Of a stretch of DNA of 59,830 nt, positions 20,556 to 28,684 are shown piece after piece. Where the stretch lies: positions 1-59,830 of the forward strand of contig NZ_BDAW01000003.1 of assembly GCF_001625085.1 (NCBI RefSeq), in the 5' to 3' direction. The translations under genes were made by a program, and so were the position numbers. Origin of the DNA: Nocardia acidivorans NBRC 108247 (lineage in GTDB: Bacteria > Actinomycetota > Actinomycetes > Mycobacteriales > Mycobacteriaceae). Each line of letters opens with the position of its first letter. Position 1 is the stretch's first letter. The notes beneath the pieces were generated by a model. It had not been told where the DNA came from. It saw only the letters and a program-made list of their open reading frames with translations, and did no database searches.

Positions 20556-22115
20556 GTGGCAGATACCCAGCGACCAGTCCTTGTTGTCGACTTCGGTGCG
20601 CAGTACGCGCAGTTGATCGCGCGCCGGGTGCGCGAGGCGAGTGTGTACTCCGAGGTGGTGCCGCATACCGCCACTGTCGAGGAGATCGCGGAGCGCCAGC
20701 CGCTCGCCGTGATTCTCTCCGGTGGTCCGTCCAGCGTGTATGCCGAGGGTGCGCCGCAGCTGGATCCGCGGCTGTTCGATCTCGATGTGCCGGTGTTCGG
20801 TATCTGCTACGGCTTCCAGGCTATGGCGCAGGCGCTCGGTGGCACGGTCGCGCACACCGGGACCCGCGAGTACGGGCGCACCGAGTTGAGTGTGGACGGC
20901 GGTGTGCTGCACGGCGGTCTGCCGACCCGGCAGCCGGTGTGGATGAGCCACGGTGACGCGGTCACCGATGCCCCCGCCGGTTTCGAGGTGACCGGCACCT
21001 CCGCGGGTGCGCCGGTCGCGGCCTTCGAGAATCTGGAGCGCCGCCTGGCCGGTGTCCAGTACCACCCCGAGGTGCTGCATTCGCCGCACGGCCAGCAGAT
21101 TCTGAGCCGCTTCCTGCACGAGATCGCCGGTATTCCGGCCGCGTGGACGCCCTCCAATATCGCCGACGCGCTGATCAAGCAGGTGCGCGAGCAGGTCGGT
21201 GACGGGCATGCCATCTGTGGTCTGTCCGGTGGCGTCGACTCCGCGGTCGCGGCCGCACTGGTGCAGCGCGCCATCGGCGACAAGCTGACCTGTGTCTTCG
21301 TCGATCACGGTCTGTTGCGCGCGGGTGAGCGCGAGCAGGTGCAGCGCGATTTCGTCGCCGCGACCGGCGCGAAGCTGGTGACCGTCGACGCGGTGGACAA
21401 GTTCCTGGGTGAGCTGAAGGGCGTCACCGATCCGGAGGAGAAGCGCAAGATCATCGGCCGGGAGTTCATCCGGTCGTTCGAGGACGCGGTCTCCGAGGTG
21501 GTCGGCGAACAGGGCGAAACCAAGGTCGAGTACCTGGTGCAGGGCACCCTCTACCCGGATGTGGTCGAGTCCGGCGGCGGCACCGGCACCGCGAATATCA
21601 AGAGCCACCACAATGTCGGCGGCCTGCCGGACGATCTGGAATTCGATCTGGTCGAGCCGCTGCGCCTGCTGTTCAAGGACGAGGTCCGCGCCGTCGGCCG
21701 CGAACTCGGCCTGCCCGAGGAAATCGTTGCCCGCCAGCCCTTCCCGGGCCCGGGTCTGGCCATCCGCATTATCGGTGAGGTCACCCGGGACCGCCTGGAC
21801 CTGCTGCGCCAGGCCGATGCCATTGCGCGCGAAGAGCTTACGGCCGCCGGTCTGGACAAGCAGATCTGGCAGTGCCCGGTCGTGCTGCTCGCGGATGTGC
21901 GCAGTGTCGGCGTGCAGGGTGACGGCCGCACCTACGGTCATCCGATCGTGCTGCGCCCGGTCTCCAGCGAAGACGCCATGACCGCGGACTGGACCCGCCT
22001 GCCGTACGAGGCCCTGGAGCGCATCTCCACCCGCATCACCAATGAGGTGGCGGAGGTCAACCGCGTGGTGCTGGACGTGACGAGCAAGCCGCCGGGCACC
22101 ATCGAATGGGAGTGA
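20556..22115 (+). CDS. guaA: GMP synthase (glutamine-hydrolysing)
   Basis: Converts XMP to GMP using glutamine and ATP. It is 519 residues long. The class I glutamine amidotransferase domain contains the catalytic Cys in [15 protein letters not shown] and the His in VQYHPEV. The ATP-pyrophosphatase domain begins at [15 protein letters not shown]. The C-terminal dimerization part ends [13 protein letters not shown] start at 20556 is chosen. It completes the guanine nucleotide set with guaB2, and an intrinsic terminator follows. Confidence 0.98.
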   Translation: MADTQRPVLVVDFGAQYAQLIARRVREASVYSEVVPHTATVEEIAERQPLAVILSGGPSSVYAEGAPQLDPRLFDLDVPVFGICYGFQAMAQALGGTVAHTGTREYGRTELSVDGGVLHGGLPTRQPVWMSHGDAVTDAPAGFEVTGTSAGAPVAAFENLERRLAGVQYHPEVLHSPHGQQILSRFLHEIAGIPAAWTPSNIADALIKQVREQVGDGHAICGLSGGVDSAVAAALVQRAIGDKLTCVFVDHGLLRAGEREQVQRDFVAATGAKLVTVDAVDKFLGELKGVTDPEEKRKIIGREFIRSFEDAVSEVVGEQGETKVEYLVQGTLYPDVVESGGGTGTANIKSHHNVGGLPDDLEFDLVEPLRLLFKDEVRAVGRELGLPEEIVARQPFPGPGLAIRIIGEVTRDRLDLLRQADAIAREELTAAGLDKQIWQCPVVLLADVRSVGVQGDGRTYGHPIVLRPVSSEDAMTADWTRLPYEALERISTRITNEVAEVNRVVLDVTSKPPGTIEWE

Positions 22116-22159
22116 GCCGGGAGCGACGCCGGTCGCGCGCGTGACTTTCCGGACAAACG

Positions 22160-22192
22160 AAGGCCCCCTCACCGCGGTGGTGAGGGGGCCTT
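22160..22192 (+). terminator. intrinsic terminator of guaA
   Basis: A perfect 14-bp stem (22160-22173 with 22179-22192) closes a five-base loop, 45 bp after the guaA stop. Confidence 0.85.
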
Positions 22193-22259
22193 CGGCCTTC
22201 TCGGAGGGCAGTCCTCGAAGGCGGGTGCGCTGCTCCGGCGAGGTGGGGCAGCGCGGGGA

Positions 22260-22460
22260 CTAGTCTCTCTTCTTCGTGGGGGACAGAACAAGCACGATTC
22301 CGACAACGATCGCCGCGATCACGACAATCCAGCCGAGCGAAATACCCTCGGAGACCGGCCAGGAGCTGGGGCCGATGAAGGCCCAGACGCTCACGCCCAG
22401 TCCGAGCAGGCCCGCCAGCAGCAGTGAGAACGAGGGACGACGATTCTTCTGCTCAGCCAC
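22260..22460 (-). CDS. small two-helix membrane protein
   Basis: This 66-residue protein starts VAEQKNRRPSFS and has two transmembrane helices (LLLAGLLGLGVSVWAFI and LGWIVVIAAIVVGIVLVL) with a basic C-terminus TKKRD. The GTG at 22460 has a GGAGG ten bases upstream and overlaps the PspC gene stop by eight bases, so the two are co-translated. It is probably an accessory membrane component of the PspC unit. No family is recognised. Confidence 0.8.
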   Translation of the reverse strand: MAEQKNRRPSFSLLLAGLLGLGVSVWAFIGPSSWPVSEGISLGWIVVIAAIVVGIVLVLSPTKKRD

Positions 22461-24108
22461 GCTGCACCTCCGCATTGCCCATCTGCACATCGACGGTCAG
22501 ATTCAGGACCGGACCCGTTGCCGGACCGGACATTCCGCTCGCACAATTCGAATCACCCAGGCGCACCGTGCAGATGGTGTTCACCCGTAGATTCGGCGGC
22601 AGGATCACCCGCGCGTCGCCCATCCGCACCGACACTTTGGTGGCGTGATCCTCGGTGAGCGCCAATTTGCTCAGATCCAGGGTCGCCGAGCCCATGGAGA
22701 CGTGGTATTCGGGCAGTAGTTCGGTGCCCGCGGCCGCGCTCCAGGAACGATCACCCACCGCGCCCTGATCGAATTGGATCGGGCCGATGAGCGAGGACAG
22801 GATGACGAATCCGGCGAGCGGGGCCAGCAGCACCATCAGGCCGTAGCCGCGGCGCAGGAACGCGCCGATGATCAGGCCGAGGGCGAGCACCGCCAGCGCG
22901 GCCGCGCCGATCCGGCCCGGGGTCATCCACTCCACGCCCGCCGCCGCCGCGGCCCCGGCCGCCGCCGCGGCCAGCAGTGAGAGGCCGATGACGACCGGTG
23001 TCAGCCGGGAGCGAGGTTTGCGCTCGGGGGTCTGCACCACCGGAGTCGCCTGTGCCGGAACGGGTTCGGGTAGATCCCAGGCCAGCGGTGCGACCGCGAA
23101 GGGGTCCCAGCCGGGCGGGGTCGGGCCGAAGTCGGGGGAGATCGGTGCGGGACCGTAGGCGAAGGACGGGCGTTCGCTCATGACCGGAATGCGGTGCAGG
23201 GCAGGCTCTCCGCGCTCCGCGGGTGTGTGCTCCGGGGCCTTCTCCACGGCCGTGCCGGTGTCCGATGAGGTATCGGTCCGCTCGGCGTCGGCTACCGAAT
23301 CCGCCGGTGCGAGGCTTTTGCTCAGCACTACGGTGGCGTTGTCGGTTGGCGAGATCGCCGGTGCCGCAGCGGCTTCGGTTCCGGACGCGGTGTCCTGCTT
23401 GGTCAGCACGACGGTGTCCGCGTCGGCGGGTTGCTCGGCCTCCGAAACCGGCTGGGTGGCGAGGACTTCCGTGGGAGCCTTGGCCGCCCGCCGCTGATCC
23501 GGGTCCGGCACGTAGCTGTCGGGCAGTTTGGTGTACGGCCCGTAGCCGTCGAAAGGCGCTGTGGTGCCCGGATATCCGGTCCAGAACGGCGAAGTGGTGC
23601 CCGGAAAGCCGCCGAGGGCGGTCTCACCCGCCTGCTCCAGATAGCCGATCGGTGGTTCGGGCTGGCGCTGATGCAGCAGCCACCAGCCGGCCAGCATGAG
23701 TCCGAAGCTCACCACACCGGATCCGCCGAGGCCGACCCCGACCGGGCCCATGGTGCTGACGGCGATGCCCAGCGCCACCAGCAGCACGATGGTCTTGGAT
23801 GAGGTCTGCGAGCTCTGCCCCCTGCCGAAGAGCGACTCCGCCGCCGAGGACTGGTCGCCGGCCTGGTTGAGCAGCAGCCAGCCGAGCAGGTAGAGCACGA
23901 TGCCCGCGCCGCCGAACAGCGTCGACACCACGAAAGCGACACGGATCAGCACCGGGTCCACGTTGTAGCGGCGGCCGAATCCGGCGGCGACCCCGGCGAT
24001 CGGCCCGTGCTGGGGCAGGCGCAGCGGGCGGGTCTGCCACATTTGGTGAATCTGTTCCGCGAATCCGGCACGCCCGGTGCCCCTGGACCAGTCGCTCGTT
24101 CTCGTCAT
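22453..24108 (-). CDS. PspC-domain membrane protein with LiaF-like C-terminus
   Basis: This 551-residue protein has an N-terminal PspC domain (PIAGVAAGFGRRYNVDPVLIRV, then LFGGAGIVLYLLGWLLLN), two more hydrophobic segments, a long Pro/Ala/Thr/Glu-rich linker, a second cluster of helices (SLLAAAAAGAAAAAG, AALAVLALGLIIGAFL, LMVLLAPLAGFVIL), and a C-terminal beta-rich LiaF-like domain (TLDLSKLALTED, VSVRMGDARVILPP). PspC and LiaF domains belong to envelope-stress signalling. The ATG at 24108 is chosen because it overlaps the TGA of a small upstream frame; an ATG at 24117 is also in frame. It is divergent from a PspC-histidine kinase. Confidence 0.85.
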   Translation of the reverse strand: MTRTSDWSRGTGRAGFAEQIHQMWQTRPLRLPQHGPIAGVAAGFGRRYNVDPVLIRVAFVVSTLFGGAGIVLYLLGWLLLNQAGDQSSAAESLFGRGQSSQTSSKTIVLLVALGIAVSTMGPVGVGLGGSGVVSFGLMLAGWWLLHQRQPEPPIGYLEQAGETALGGFPGTTSPFWTGYPGTTAPFDGYGPYTKLPDSYVPDPDQRRAAKAPTEVLATQPVSEAEQPADADTVVLTKQDTASGTEAAAAPAISPTDNATVVLSKSLAPADSVADAERTDTSSDTGTAVEKAPEHTPAERGEPALHRIPVMSERPSFAYGPAPISPDFGPTPPGWDPFAVAPLAWDLPEPVPAQATPVVQTPERKPRSRLTPVVIGLSLLAAAAAGAAAAAGVEWMTPGRIGAAALAVLALGLIIGAFLRRGYGLMVLLAPLAGFVILSSLIGPIQFDQGAVGDRSWSAAAGTELLPEYHVSMGSATLDLSKLALTEDHATKVSVRMGDARVILPPNLRVNTICTVRLGDSNCASGMSGPATGPVLNLTVDVQMGNAEVQRG

Positions 24109-24332
24109 GGGATCCATGGTGGTTGTGAGCCGGGTCCGGGCGCATCGGGGAACACCCTGAAAGTGGACCTGACTTGCCTGTCGGGGGCGGGAAATGGGCA
24201 TAGCGTGATCAGGTCGCCGTAGACCGCGCCGCTGCCGCCGTCACCGTCGGAGCCGGCGGTGATGACGGTGTAGGGCCGCAGCGTGAGTTGGCCGCCGCAG
24301 CCGGTGACATCGAGGTGGAAATCCTTGTTCAT
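24105..24332 (-). CDS. possible small protein upstream of the PspC gene
   Basis: This 75-residue frame starts MNKDFHLDVTGCGG. Its TGA overlaps the PspC start as ATGA, a spacing often seen for coupled genes. It has no recognised domain, no membrane helix and no ribosome-binding site, and it occupies the divergent promoter region. It may be a chance frame. The rest of the 24118-24506 gap should hold the two divergent promoters. Confidence 0.3.
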   Translation of the reverse strand: MNKDFHLDVTGCGGQLTLRPYTVITAGSDGDGGSGAVYGDLITLCPFPAPDRQVRSTFRVFPDAPGPGSQPPWIP

Positions 24333-24506
24333 CGGGTAGGCGAGGCTGCCGTCGCCGGAGCCCTCGGCGCGCCCTCACGCTCCGGACCGATATCCGACCA
24401 GTTCAGCCCCGCTTTCCCGGCCGGACCGGGCGAAACGTGGTCTCAGGGCCGGAATCGGGGTGTTTCCTGATGTCGCCCGTCGGAGCCGCATGCCAGTATC
24501 GGAGGC

Positions 24507-25841
24507 ATGTATCCGTCCGCACCCCTGTTCGACCCTGCCCGCGGGGCGCTCGATCCCGCGCGCGGGTCCCTCGATACGGGCGGCGGTGCGCAGCCGCCGA
24601 AGCTGGTGCGGCGTTCGGGCGGCCGGGTGGTCGGCGGGGTGGCGGGCGGGCTCGCCGATCATCTCGGCATCGATGTGCTCAAGGTGCGCATCGCGTTCGT
24701 GCTGCTGTCCGGTCTGCTCGGGGCGGGCGTCGTCGTCTACGGCATGCTGTGGATCTTCACGCCCGGCGGTGGCGACGAGGTGCGCCCGTCCTCCTCGGAG
24801 CGGCGGCAGGCGGTCGGCCTGGTGCTGCTGGGTTTGGCGCTCTCGGTGGGCATGTCGTGGTTGTTCAGCGGGACGGCCGCGCATGTGGTGGGCCCGATCA
24901 TCGTGGTCGCCATCGGTGCGGCGCTGGTGTGGCGCGAATTCGACGCGGACGGACCGAGATCGGTCATCGGACTGCCCGCGCGGCCGTCGGTGGTCACCTG
25001 GGCGCGCATTGTCGGCGGGGCCACGCTCATCGTGGTCGGGCTGGGTGTGGTGGTGCTGGCCCGGGTCAACTGGAGTTCGATGGGTTCGGCGCTGCTGGCG
25101 GTGGCGGTGACGCTGGTCGGGGCCGGACTGCTCACGGTGCCGCTGTGGCTGCGCATGGTGCGCGCGCTCAATGATGAACGGGCGGCGCGCATTCGCAATG
25201 ACGAGCGCGAGGAGATCGCCTCGCATCTGCACGATTCGGTTTTGCAGACCCTCGCGCTGATCCAGCGGCAGGCCGAGGATCCGCACGAGGTGGTGCGGCT
25301 GGCGCGCAGTCAGGAGCGCGAGTTGCGCAAATGGCTGTTCGACGATGCCGGTCCGGCCGAGTCGAGTCTGGCGGCGGCGCTGCGCATCATCTCCGGTGAG
25401 GTGGAGGATCAGCACGGGGTGAAGGTGACGCCGGTGACGGTCGGCGATGTCTCCATGGATGTGGACGACAGCGGAATCGGCTTGCCCAAGGAGCATTTCA
25501 CCGCGGTGCTGGGTGCGTCGCGGGAGGCGCTGGTGAATGCCGCCAAACATGCCGAGGTGCCCGCCATCGATCTGTTCGCCGAGGTGGAACCGCATCAGGT
25601 GAGTGTGTTCGTGCGTGATCGCGGTAAGGGTTTCGATGTGAACGCGGTCGAATCCGATCGGCAGGGTCTGACGCGCTCGATTCGCGCCCGCATCGAGCGC
25701 CGCGGCGGCAAGGTGGAGATCCTGTCCACCCCGGGGCGCGGTACCGAGGTGCGAATCATCATGCCGCGCAAGGATGGTGCGGACGAGCGCATAGTGGTGC
25801 AGCAGGAGAATCACGAGGGTGATGGAGCTACCACCGAATGA
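24507..25841 (+). CDS. PspC-domain sensor histidine kinase (NarL/LiaS type)
   Basis: This 444-residue protein has a PspC domain at about residues 32-90 (RRSGGRVVGGVAGGLADHLGI), several transmembrane helices to residue 225, then a HisKA_3 dimerization domain with phospho-accepting His242 in SHLHDSVLQTLALIQRQ. The ATPase domain carries the N box REALVNAAKHA, the G1 box VRDRGKGFD, and GLTRSIRARIERRGGKVEI. The ATG at 24507 follows GGAGG. Its TGA lies just before the regulator start. The kinase pairs with the downstream regulator, and the divergent PspC/LiaF-like protein is a likely modulator or target. Confidence 0.93.
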   Translation: MYPSAPLFDPARGALDPARGSLDTGGGAQPPKLVRRSGGRVVGGVAGGLADHLGIDVLKVRIAFVLLSGLLGAGVVVYGMLWIFTPGGGDEVRPSSSERRQAVGLVLLGLALSVGMSWLFSGTAAHVVGPIIVVAIGAALVWREFDADGPRSVIGLPARPSVVTWARIVGGATLIVVGLGVVVLARVNWSSMGSALLAVAVTLVGAGLLTVPLWLRMVRALNDERAARIRNDEREEIASHLHDSVLQTLALIQRQAEDPHEVVRLARSQERELRKWLFDDAGPAESSLAAALRIISGEVEDQHGVKVTPVTVGDVSMDVDDSGIGLPKEHFTAVLGASREALVNAAKHAEVPAIDLFAEVEPHQVSVFVRDRGKGFDVNAVESDRQGLTRSIRARIERRGGKVEILSTPGRGTEVRIIMPRKDGADERIVVQQENHEGDGATTE

Positions 25842-25851
25842 GGAGATGTTG

Positions 25852-26493
25852 TTGAGCGTCCGGGTCTTTCTGGTCGATGATCACGCGGTGTTCCGGTCCG
25901 GGGTGCGGGCCGAGCTGAGTCGCGAATCCGATATGGAGGTGGTCGGCGAGGCCGGCGGGGTGGCCGAGGCCATTGCCGGAATCAAGGCGACCGCACCGGA
26001 TGTGGTGCTGCTCGATGTGCACATGCCCGATGGCGGCGGTGTAGCGGTGCTGCAGGGGATCGAGACGGGGCCGGTGTGCTTGGCGCTGAGCGTCTCCGAT
26101 GCCGCCGAGGATGTGATCGCGGTGATTCGCGCGGGTGCGCGCGGCTATGTCACCAAGACCATCTCGGGTCCCGAACTGGCGGACGGCATTCGCCGGGTGT
26201 CCGGGGGCGATGCCGTATTCAGTCCGCGCCTGGCCGGTTTCGTGCTCGATTCGTTCACCGGTAAGTCCCCGGTCCCCGAGCCGCCCCTGGATCCGGAGCT
26301 GGATTCGCTGACCCCGCGCGAGTTGGAGGTGCTGCGCCTGCTCGCGCGCGGCTACACCTACCGCGAGATCGCCGAGAACCTCTTCATCTCGGTGAAGACC
26401 GTGGAAACCCACGCCTCGAACGTGCTGCGAAAGACCCAGCAGTCCAACCGGAATGCCCTCACCCGCTGGGCACACCGCCGCCGAATCGACTAG
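25852..26493 (+). CDS. NarL/FixJ-family response regulator
   Basis: This 213-residue protein has a receiver domain with acidic D9-D10, phospho-acceptor D55 (VLLDVHMPDGG) and a late Lys in YVTKTISG. The C-terminal LuxR-type HTH reads LTPRELEVLRLLARGYTYRE, then SVKTVETHASNVLRKT. A TTG at 25852 is chosen because AGGAG at 25841-25845 lies six bases upstream; an ATG at 25846 would sit directly on that site. Cognate kinase immediately upstream. The stop codon overlaps the stop of the convergent kinase gene. Confidence 0.93.
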   Translation: MSVRVFLVDDHAVFRSGVRAELSRESDMEVVGEAGGVAEAIAGIKATAPDVVLLDVHMPDGGGVAVLQGIETGPVCLALSVSDAAEDVIAVIRAGARGYVTKTISGPELADGIRRVSGGDAVFSPRLAGFVLDSFTGKSPVPEPPLDPELDSLTPRELEVLRLLARGYTYREIAENLFISVKTVETHASNVLRKTQQSNRNALTRWAHRRRID

Positions 26494-27626
26494 AGCGCCA
26501 CCAAGACCACGATGATGATCAGCAGGCCGATGAGCAGGCCGATCGCCACCGCGAGGGGTCCGGCATTGGGGCCGAGTTTGGCGAAGTCGAACGACGTGGT
26601 CTTCGACTTCGGTGGTGGCGCGGTGGCCGTCGCGGCATTGTTGCGCTGCGGCCGGGGCAGCGGGCTGGAGTTCGGGCTGCGCAGTCCGGCGGCGGAGTTG
26701 CGGGCCGCCCAGGCCGGAATGGTGCCGTCGTCGGTGCGGACGGGTGCGCCGAGAATATAGGGCGCGGTGCCGGGACCGAATGCGGCGGTGAGGATTTCAT
26801 TGCGCGCCTCGGCCATGGTGGGGCGGCGCTGCGGTGCGGGCTCCATCATGTGCAGCAGCACGCTGGTGAGCGGTCCGCTGCGCTGCGGCGGAATGATCTG
26901 CGCCATGGCGGCGCGCTCCACGATCACATCGCTGTCCTCGTGGAAGCCGTAGGGCGGCTGCCCCTCGATGGCGGTGTACAGCGTTGCGCCGAGCGAGAAT
27001 ACGTCGCTGGCGGCGCTGGGCTGGGTGCCGCGCGCGACCTCCGGCGGCAGGTAGGCGGGTGTGCCGGTGATGACGTCGCCGGGATCGTCGGTGGCATCGC
27101 CCGCACCGCTGGAGATGCCGAAGTCGCTGAGCTTGACCATGCCGACCTCGTCCCCGCGATCGGCGACGAGGATATTGCCGGGCTTGATATCGCGGTGCAC
27201 GATGCCCGCCGCGTGCGCGGTGGCGAGCGCGTCGGCGACCTGCGCGCCGATCTGTGCCACCTCGATGGGCGGGAGCGCGTTGGCCAGCGAAAGTGCTTTG
27301 GCCACACTGCGAGAGGGCAGATATTCCATGACCAGCCAGGGTTCACCGGCCTCGAGCACCACGTCGTAGACGGCGATGGCGTGCTCGTGTGAGAGCTTGG
27401 CCGCGACCCGGCCCTCGTGCATGATGCGCTGGCGCACCTCGCGCGCCTCGTCCTCGCTGAGTCCGGCGGTGGTGAGCACCTGTTTGATGGCGACATCGCG
27501 GTGCAGCAGCCGGTCGGTGGCCAGCCATACCGCGCCCATGCCACCGCCGCCGAGCTTGGATTGCAGGCGGTAGCGACCGGCCACGAGGTAATCGGGGCCG
27601 ACGATGGGACGGGCGCGTTCGGTCAC
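26490..27626 (-). CDS. tail-anchored serine/threonine protein kinase
   Basis: This 378-residue Hanks-type kinase has a glycine loop SKLGGGGMGAVW, catalytic K48 (VAIKQVL), HRDIKPGN near residue 142, DFGIS, and the activation segment GTPAYLPPEV. A Pro/Ser/Asn linker and one hydrophobic helix (LAVAIGLLIGLLIIIVVLVA) form the last 25 residues, with no extracytoplasmic domain. It is therefore probably tail-anchored with the kinase in the cytosol and no PASTA or other sensor. The GTG at 27626 is chosen; an ATG at 27650 is in frame. It converges on the response regulator with overlapping stops. Confidence 0.92.
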   Translation of the reverse strand: MTERARPIVGPDYLVAGRYRLQSKLGGGGMGAVWLATDRLLHRDVAIKQVLTTAGLSEDEAREVRQRIMHEGRVAAKLSHEHAIAVYDVVLEAGEPWLVMEYLPSRSVAKALSLANALPPIEVAQIGAQVADALATAHAAGIVHRDIKPGNILVADRGDEVGMVKLSDFGISSGAGDATDDPGDVITGTPAYLPPEVARGTQPSAASDVFSLGATLYTAIEGQPPYGFHEDSDVIVERAAMAQIIPPQRSGPLTSVLLHMMEPAPQRRPTMAEARNEILTAAFGPGTAPYILGAPVRTDDGTIPAWAARNSAAGLRSPNSSPLPRPQRNNAATATAPPPKSKTTSFDFAKLGPNAGPLAVAIGLLIGLLIIIVVLVAL

Positions 27627-27694
27627 GGGTGCAGGGTAGCGGAAAACCATCCTGACTGGCCTGCTTCGAAGCTCGAGGTTTGCGCCACTGCCTC

Positions 27695-27723
27695 TTGACG
27701 CGCGCCGACACTCGAGTTCTACT
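27695..27723 (+). promoter_or_regulatory. imuA' promoter
   Basis: A -35 box TTGACG (27695-27700) and a -10 box TCTACT (27718-27723) are 17 bp apart, with the LexA box nine bases downstream. Confidence 0.65.
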
Positions 27724-27732
27724 GTGCATGAA

Positions 27733-27748
27733 TCGAACATATATTCGA
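27733..27748. promoter_or_regulatory. LexA (SOS) box of imuA'-imuB
   Basis: TCGAACATATATTCGA fits the actinobacterial LexA site (TCGAAC-N4-GTTCGA) with one base changed in the right half. It lies at the expected transcription start of imuA', so LexA would block initiation. Confidence 0.88.
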
Positions 27749-27817
27749 TTAAGATAGGTAGCTGGATCGGTGCTGTCTCGTCGGGCTCGGACATCGGTTG
27801 GGAGAGGTGGTCCATAG

Positions 27818-28675
27818 ATGGGTGCGGCGGAGGCGAAACAGGCGCAGCTCGCGGAGCTGCGGCGGCGAATGGCGGCGATTCCGGCGCGCGGTGCGGAGAC
27901 GGCCGCGCGCAGGCCGGCGGCGGTGGGTGCGCCGCCCCGGCCGCTGCCCCCGGTGCCGGGTGCGCCACCGGGGGTGCGGGAGCGGCCGGACGGTGCGTTG
28001 CGCGGGCTTGGGGAAGACACGCGAGCGCTCACCGAATCGCTGCGACGGGAGGCGCTGCCGGTGCCCCCGGTACTCGAAAGTCTTTTGCCCGAAGGCGGTT
28101 TGGCGAAGGGTTCGGTGGTGCTGTACCGCGGTGCGCACTCACTGCTCTCGGGTTTGCTGGCCGCGGTGACGGGGTCCGGCGCGTACGCCGCGGTGGTGGG
28201 TATGCCCCGGCTCGGCTTGCTGGCCGCGGCGGAGATGGGCGCCCGATTGGATCGGCTGGCGGTCGTCGCCGATCCGGGCTCCGACCCGCTGGAGGTTGCC
28301 TCGGTTTTGCTGGACGGTCTGGATCTGGTTGTCCTGGGCCTGAATGGGGCTTCCATACCCATATCGCGCACCCGGGTGCTCACCGCGAAGGCACGCAGTA
28401 AGGGCGCCACGCTGGTGGTGACCGGTGGTTCCTGGGCGGGTCCGGTGCTGCGGATCGATGCCGAGGTCACCGGCTATTCCGGGCTGGGGCGCGGCTGTGG
28501 CCGATTGCGCACCGTACTGCTGAATGTCTCGGTGCACAGTCGCTCCGCGCAGCCGCGTACGGGGCATCTCACGCTCTGTCCGGGCGATGGCCGGGTCGAG
28601 TGGGTGGACACCCGGCAGACCGTGGCCGCGAATCACGATGCGGCCGAACCGTTCACCCGCCATGCCGTCTCCTGA
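27818..28675 (+). CDS. imuA': ImuA'-type SOS mutagenesis protein
   Basis: This 285-residue RecA-related protein has an N-terminal helical part (KQAQLAELRRRMAAIPA) and a core LPEGGLAKGSVVLYRGAHSL in which the Walker A of RecA is degenerate. LDLVVLGLNG and LVVTGGSW follow. In mycobacteria the homologue (Rv3395c) is needed with ImuB and DnaE2 for damage-induced mutagenesis. It is preceded by a LexA box and followed nine bases later by imuB. The ATG at 27818 follows a GGAGAGG at a slightly long distance. Confidence 0.9.
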   Translation: MGAAEAKQAQLAELRRRMAAIPARGAETAARRPAAVGAPPRPLPPVPGAPPGVRERPDGALRGLGEDTRALTESLRREALPVPPVLESLLPEGGLAKGSVVLYRGAHSLLSGLLAAVTGSGAYAAVVGMPRLGLLAAAEMGARLDRLAVVADPGSDPLEVASVLLDGLDLVVLGLNGASIPISRTRVLTAKARSKGATLVVTGGSWAGPVLRIDAEVTGYSGLGRGCGRLRTVLLNVSVHSRSAQPRTGHLTLCPGDGRVEWVDTRQTVAANHDAAEPFTRHAVS

Positions 28676-28684
28676 CCGTCCGCT

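Noticed and set aside
20454..22172. A 572-codon antisense frame over guaA
   Set aside because: guaA is complete and conserved on the plus strand, and the antisense product has no family.
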